In this document: positions 39,378 through 42,873 of the stretch, piece by piece
How positions within the stretch are numbered: the stretch's first letter is position 1
How the letters are laid out: the number at the start of each line of letters is the position of its first letter
IMG/VR virus record: IMGVR_UViG_3300009011_000023
Coordinates: 1-42,873 of that record
Reading direction: 5' to 3' (one strand)
DNA: 42,873 nucleotides
From: a virus
Translations under genes and position numbers: made by a program
The notes under the pieces: generated by a model
The model's database searches: none
What the model saw: the letters and a program-made list of their open reading frames with translations, nothing else
What the model was told of the DNA's origin: nothing

Positions 39378-39393
39378 ATTAAATTAATAATAA
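39378..39393 (+). repeat. SPbeta-type repeat copy before the reductase gene
   Basis: ATTAAATTAATAATAA, in the gap between the small gene and the reductase start. Confidence 0.55.
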
Positions 39394-39429
39394 AATAAAC
39401 TATAAAAACAGACTAAGAGGAGTGCTTAT

Positions 39430-40227
39430 ATGACATTAATCACAAAAGACAGAAAATCACATGTTCAAAAATCAGAGTTTGACGAGAATCGTTTTCGTAA
39501 ATTTATCAACGAGATTGTAACGGACTCTGATCGAGAATATGATAAAAATACAATTGAGAATTTAAAAACGAAATTAATTGAAGAAATCACAACACGACAC
39601 AAGATTGAAGCTGACAAACTATTTGACTTAATTATTCGTGAGGTAAATGACTTAATCAGTCCTAAAACTCCAGAGTATACTTACTTATCAGCTTCAGCTT
39701 TACGAAGAAAATTATACAAAAAAGTATCTAAAGAGCGTGGATTTGATTATAAGAAGGGTTACGGTGACTACTTACCATTTGTCCGAATGATGACAGAAAA
39801 AGGGTTGTACTCAGATGACATCCTTAACTCTTACTCAGAAGAAGAAATCGCTGAGGCAGGAAGTTACATTGATAAGGCAAAAGATAAGCTGTTCTCATAT
39901 GCAGGACTTCATCTTTTAAAAGAAATCCATTTAAAGAAAGATTATGATGGAACACCATTAGAACTAATGCAAGAGCGATTCCTTTCAATTGCTATGTATC
40001 TAATGAAAGATGAAGAAAAGTCGCAAAGAATGAGCTTAGTAAAAGAAGCATACTGGGCGCAAAGCAATCATTACATTGGAAATAGCACACCCACAATGAT
40101 GAACTCTGCAAGTCCAAACGGAACTTTATCATCTTGTCATATCGTAACATTCTCCGATGATTTAGATGGAATTATGAATGGTTTAAGTCAGGTAGCTAAG
40201 TTCAGCCAAAATGGTGCTGGATTGGGT
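39430..40227 (+). CDS. Ribonucleotide reductase large subunit (class I), exon 1
   Basis: 266 codons, ATG at 39430 after AGAGGAG. N-terminal ATP-cone-like region (residues about 5-100), then the start of the catalytic domain with a redox Cys in GTLSSCHIVTF near residue 236. The exon ends at the codon for the second Gly of GAGLG. The frame would run on into the intron and stop at 40240 without splicing. Joined to exon 2 it gives GAGLG|IYGGFLRSKGSW, the same spacing as GAGIG...RALGS in E. coli NrdA. It reduces ribonucleotides for phage DNA synthesis. Confidence 0.9.
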
Positions 40228-41395
40228 GAGAGAGCCGCTTAATAAACGCCCAATTAAAACCCTGTGAACCCAAGCCAAAGGGGTGTACAGTAATTATACT
40301 GTGCTAACGAGGAAACCCTAACGTATAGACGAGGGCAATCTCGTGCCAAGCTAAATTGATTAATCGAATTTAAAAGGAGGTGAGTAAATGCAACTGGTAT
40401 ACAAGATAACAAATAAAATTAACAATAAATTCTATATAGGGAGAACTAAGAATTTTAAAGAAAGAAAAAGAAACCATATTAGACTTTTAACTAATAATAA
40501 GCATCACTGCATCCATCTTCAAAATGCATGGAATAAGTATGGGGAAGAGAATTTCTTATTTGAACAATTTAAAATTTTTAACACAGGATTAGATCACGAT
40601 GATTTATATCTAGTTAAAAGCTTAGAGCAACATTTTTTAGATAGCTACATGATAAGCGAACATTTATACAATACATCCAAGAACACGGAGAATTTCTACC
40701 TGATTGGTAAAGAGCATCCTAATTTTAAATCCCATCCTAAAGAATGGGTAGGAGAAGAAGGGTACTTGAAACTTCAGCAACATTACCAAAGAGATTTTAG
40801 TGGAGAAAACAACTCTTTCTATGGTAAAGCCCATTCGGATGAAACAAAAGAAATATTGAGAGTTAAATGTCCTAATTATGGTGAAAAGAATGGTTTTTAT
40901 GGTAGAACTCACACTGATGAGTCTAAGAAACTGATGTCTGAAAAGGCTAAACTGAAGACAGGTGATAAAAATTCTTTCTTTGGAAAAACTCACTCAGATG
41001 AATCTAGAGATAAAATATCTAGAGGGAATAAAGGAAAGATAAAGGGAATACCTAAAAGTGAGGAACATAGAAGGAAAATGAGTTTAAATAATTCACAGTC
41101 TATAGGGATTAGCATTGATGGAGTTAAATATCGAAGTTTCAACGAGGCAGCAAGAATACTTGGAATTGGTAGAAAAGTTGTTTCAAAGAGAGTTCATAGT
41201 GATGACCCTATGTATTCAAACTATATAATTATAAAATAAAACAATCAATTTAGAAGGTGTAACGACTATCGAAAGCACGTCTTTGACGGAAGTGAGTAGA
41301 GTAGGTTAGAAATTGGCACTAACCGAAGCGCAGGGATAAACAAGAAATTGTTTATATGAAATAGTCTAGTCCTATAGGAAACTTTAGGGTAACTG
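40228..41395 (+). mobile_element. Group I intron in the ribonucleotide reductase gene
   Basis: 1168 bases. P1 is clear: exon ATTGGGT (40221-40227) pairs with GCCCAAT (40248-40254), with the U-G pair at the splice site. Exon 2 begins ATTTAT, whose TTTAT can pair with ATAAA beside P1 (P10). Intron ends in G41395. P7 is GACTA (41264-41268) with TAGTC (41362-41366), and GTGCCAAG near 40343 is shared with the polymerase intron. Carries a GIY-YIG gene. Confidence 0.9.
40388..41239 (+). CDS. GIY-YIG homing endonuclease with NUMOD repeats
   Basis: 283 residues, ATG at 40388 with GGAGGTGAG. GIY-YIG motif VYKITN then NKFYIGRT (residues 4-20), with the Arg-rich helix ERKRNHIR. The C-terminal half has a series of NUMOD3-like units (NNSFYGKAHSDE, KNGFYGRTHTDE, KNSFFGKTHSDE, GIPKSEEHRRK) and a final NUMOD1-like part with an HTH (FNEAARILGIGRKVV). 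Intron-encoded homing enzyme, larger than the one in the polymerase intron because of the extra repeats. Confidence 0.88.
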   Translation: MQLVYKITNKINNKFYIGRTKNFKERKRNHIRLLTNNKHHCIHLQNAWNKYGEENFLFEQFKIFNTGLDHDDLYLVKSLEQHFLDSYMISEHLYNTSKNTENFYLIGKEHPNFKSHPKEWVGEEGYLKLQQHYQRDFSGENNSFYGKAHSDETKEILRVKCPNYGEKNGFYGRTHTDESKKLMSEKAKLKTGDKNSFFGKTHSDESRDKISRGNKGKIKGIPKSEEHRRKMSLNNSQSIGISIDGVKYRSFNEAARILGIGRKVVSKRVHSDDPMYSNYIIIK

Positions 41396-42873
41396 ATTTA
41401 TGGGGGATTCCTACGAAGTAAAGGCAGTTGGATTCGTGGGTACAAAGGAAGAGCAACAGGAATTACACATCCAGCACGTTTGTTAAGTGTATTAGCTGAA
41501 TACGTGAATCAATTGGGAGCTAGAAAAGCTGGATTGGCTCTTTACTTACCAGTGTGGCATTTGGACATTTTTGGATTCTTAGATTTAAAATTAAAAACAG
41601 GATCGCAAGAAACAAGAGCACATTCAATTAAAACAGCAGTTTGTTTACCAGATGAATTTATGCGTAGATTACGAGATAAGAAAGTGTTCACGATTTTCGA
41701 TCCGTATGAAGTAAAAAAGAAATTAGGAATCGACTTGAACCGTCTGTACGATAAAAAGAAACTTAAAGATGGAGAAGAGCCAAATGCAGAAGATCACGCA
41801 TTTACATATTATTATCGAATTGCCGAACAATCTACAGAGATTGAATTGCGACAAACAGTAAATGCTACTGACATTTATAAATCAATTTTTACAGCACGTA
41901 AAACAGGTGGAACGCCTTATTTATACTACAGTGATACAGCAGCTAGATATAATCCTAATCCGCATGTTGGAATGCCTTTTGCATCGAACCTATGTTCTGA
42001 AATAATCCAGAATATGGAATATGATGAAAAGACTGCTCCAGAGTTAGATGAACAAGGATTTGTTACTATTAAGTGGAAAGGCGAGGGGTTGGTTACTTGT
42101 AACCTAAACTCGATGGTATTAAACAACGTGTACACGCAAGATGTAGATGTTCAGCGTGTGGCTGATATTCAAGTACGTATGTTGGATAACGTAATTAGTC
42201 ACAATAGAACAGTTGTTGCGCAAGCCACTCACACAAATAATCTTTATAGAGCTGTAGGAGCAGGACAGCTAGGGCTTACAACTTTATTAACAGAGAAAGG
42301 CATTCGTTGGGAATCAAAAGACGCTGCCGAATATGTAGCTGGAATTGAAGAAGAGATTCATAAAGCAACAATCATCGCATCTCACAAATTAGGTGTTGAA
42401 AAAGGAAGTTATCCTTTATTTGAAGGATCTGACTGGCAAACTGGAGATTACTTTGATAAGCGAGGATTCTTCTCTGATGAATGGGTAGAGGTCAGAGAGT
42501 TAGCTGGTAAAGCTATGCGTAATGGTTATCTTCAAGCTGTTGCACCTACTTCATCAAACAGTATTGTAACGAACAGTTCTCCTTCACTTGATCCATTGTA
42601 TGAGGTTGTATATCGTGAAGAAAAATCAGGAATGAATGTAATCATTACTCCACCAAACTACAACAATAAAACTAAATGGTTCTATAAATCAGGATTTGAA
42701 ATGGATGAAATGTGGGCAATTAATATTATCGCAGCAGCGCAGAAATTTATAGATCAAGGTATCTCGCATAACATGCATGTGTTGAAGTCCATCAAAGGTT
42801 CTGAGATGTTACGACTAGATTTAGCAGCATGGCAGAAAGAATTGAAAACAATTTATTATACATACACAGAGGA
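41396..42873 (+). CDS. Ribonucleotide reductase large subunit, exon 2 (truncated by window)
   Basis: About 492 further codons, open to the end of the window. Contains the thiyl-radical segment ASNLCSEIIQ (Asn, Cys, Glu) near residue 468 and a second redox Cys in VTCNLNSM. GAGQLGLTTLL and a C-terminal APTSSNSIVTNSSPS (phosphate-binding PTASS-type motif) are also present. All core residues are present, so the enzyme should be active. The C-terminal redox Cys pair and the small subunit would lie beyond the window. Confidence 0.92.
   Translation, partial: MYGGFLRSKGSWIRGYKGRATGITHPARLLSVLAEYVNQLGARKAGLALYLPVWHLDIFGFLDLKLKTGSQETRAHSIKTAVCLPDEFMRRLRDKKVFTIFDPYEVKKKLGIDLNRLYDKKKLKDGEEPNAEDHAFTYYYRIAEQSTEIELRQTVNATDIYKSIFTARKTGGTPYLYYSDTAARYNPNPHVGMPFASNLCSEIIQNMEYDEKTAPELDEQGFVTIKWKGEGLVTCNLNSMVLNNVYTQDVDVQRVADIQVRMLDNVISHNRTVVAQATHTNNLYRAVGAGQLGLTTLLTEKGIRWESKDAAEYVAGIEEEIHKATIIASHKLGVEKGSYPLFEGSDWQTGDYFDKRGFFSDEWVEVRELAGKAMRNGYLQAVAPTSSNSIVTNSSPSLDPLYEVVYREEKSGMNVIITPPNYNNKTKWFYKSGFEMDEMWAINIIAAAQKFIDQGISHNMHVLKSIKGSEMLRLDLAAWQKELKTIYYTYTE

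Noticed and set aside
39430-41395. Reductase gene truncated by a homing endonuclease insertion
   Set aside because: P1 pairing, P7 and restored spacing of conserved residues indicate a spliced intron.
1-42873. CRISPR array
   Set aside because: The repeats found are scattered singly between genes, not regularly spaced with unique spacers.
1-42873. Numerous minus-strand open frames of 60-110 codons
   Set aside because: They lie opposite clear plus-strand genes and lack ribosome sites. Only 1953-2168 has both a site and a known fold.

Overview
The window looks like the early and replication half of a large temperate Siphoviridae-type phage or prophage of the SPbeta group in a low-GC Bacillus-like host. 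Evidence for this is the AT-rich sequence, strong AGGAGGTGA-type ribosome sites, near-total coding density on one strand, and a gene order that matches my recollection of B. subtilis SPbeta. That order runs from a degenerate tyrosine-recombinase repressor (MrpR/YopR) and a divergent YopS-like Cro/C1 protein, through a long run of small genes, to a replication block (SSB-like, Sak4-like ATPase, DnaB-like helicase, primase, RecJ-like nuclease, DnaE-like polymerase), a 3D-domain protein, a dNMP kinase, a cytosine methyltransferase and ribonucleotide reductase. No database search was possible, so SPbeta names are inferences from motifs, length and order.

Layout. 1-2400: end of an upstream gene, the MrpR-like repressor, a non-coding stretch with stacked inverted repeats, and the minus-strand YopS-like regulator with its divergent promoter. 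2.4-14.2 kb: about 36 mostly small accessory genes, including a DUF3603-like protein, RNase HI, a nucleotidyltransferase-fold protein, a proteasome-like Ntn hydrolase, a set of three related small proteins and several membrane proteins. 14.3-27.0 kb: the replisome, interrupted by a PD-(D/E)XK homing endonuclease gene and by a group I intron with a GIY-YIG gene inside the polymerase. 27.0-31.5 kb: 3D-domain protein, a metallo-beta-lactamase-fold protein resembling anti-Pycsar Apyc1 nucleases, dNMP kinase and several unknowns. 31.5-39.4 kb: a structured non-coding region, more small genes, an AP2-HTH-LAGLIDADG homing endonuclease, an SNase-like protein and a DNA cytosine methyltransferase. 39.4 kb to the end: ribonucleotide reductase large subunit split by a second group I intron, running out of the window.

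Three features tie the region together. First, at least sixteen copies of an AT-rich repeat with core TTAAATTAATAAATA lie almost only between genes, several next to good sigma-A promoters. They are probably the phage's repeated operator elements for the MrpR-like protein. Second, five genes have good Shine-Dalgarno boxes at normal distance from ATA, ATC or ATT with no usable ATG/GTG/TTG, suggesting repeated use of very weak start codons. Third, the window carries four homing endonucleases from three nuclease folds and two sister group I introns placed in active-site codons of the polymerase and in a conserved reductase segment.

Together the genes would supply repression of lysogeny (repressor plus operators), a near-complete phage replisome, dNTP supply (reductase, dNMP kinase, RNase HI, SNase-like protein), protection of the DNA (methyltransferase) and possibly counter-defence (Apyc1-like hydrolase, Ntn hydrolase).
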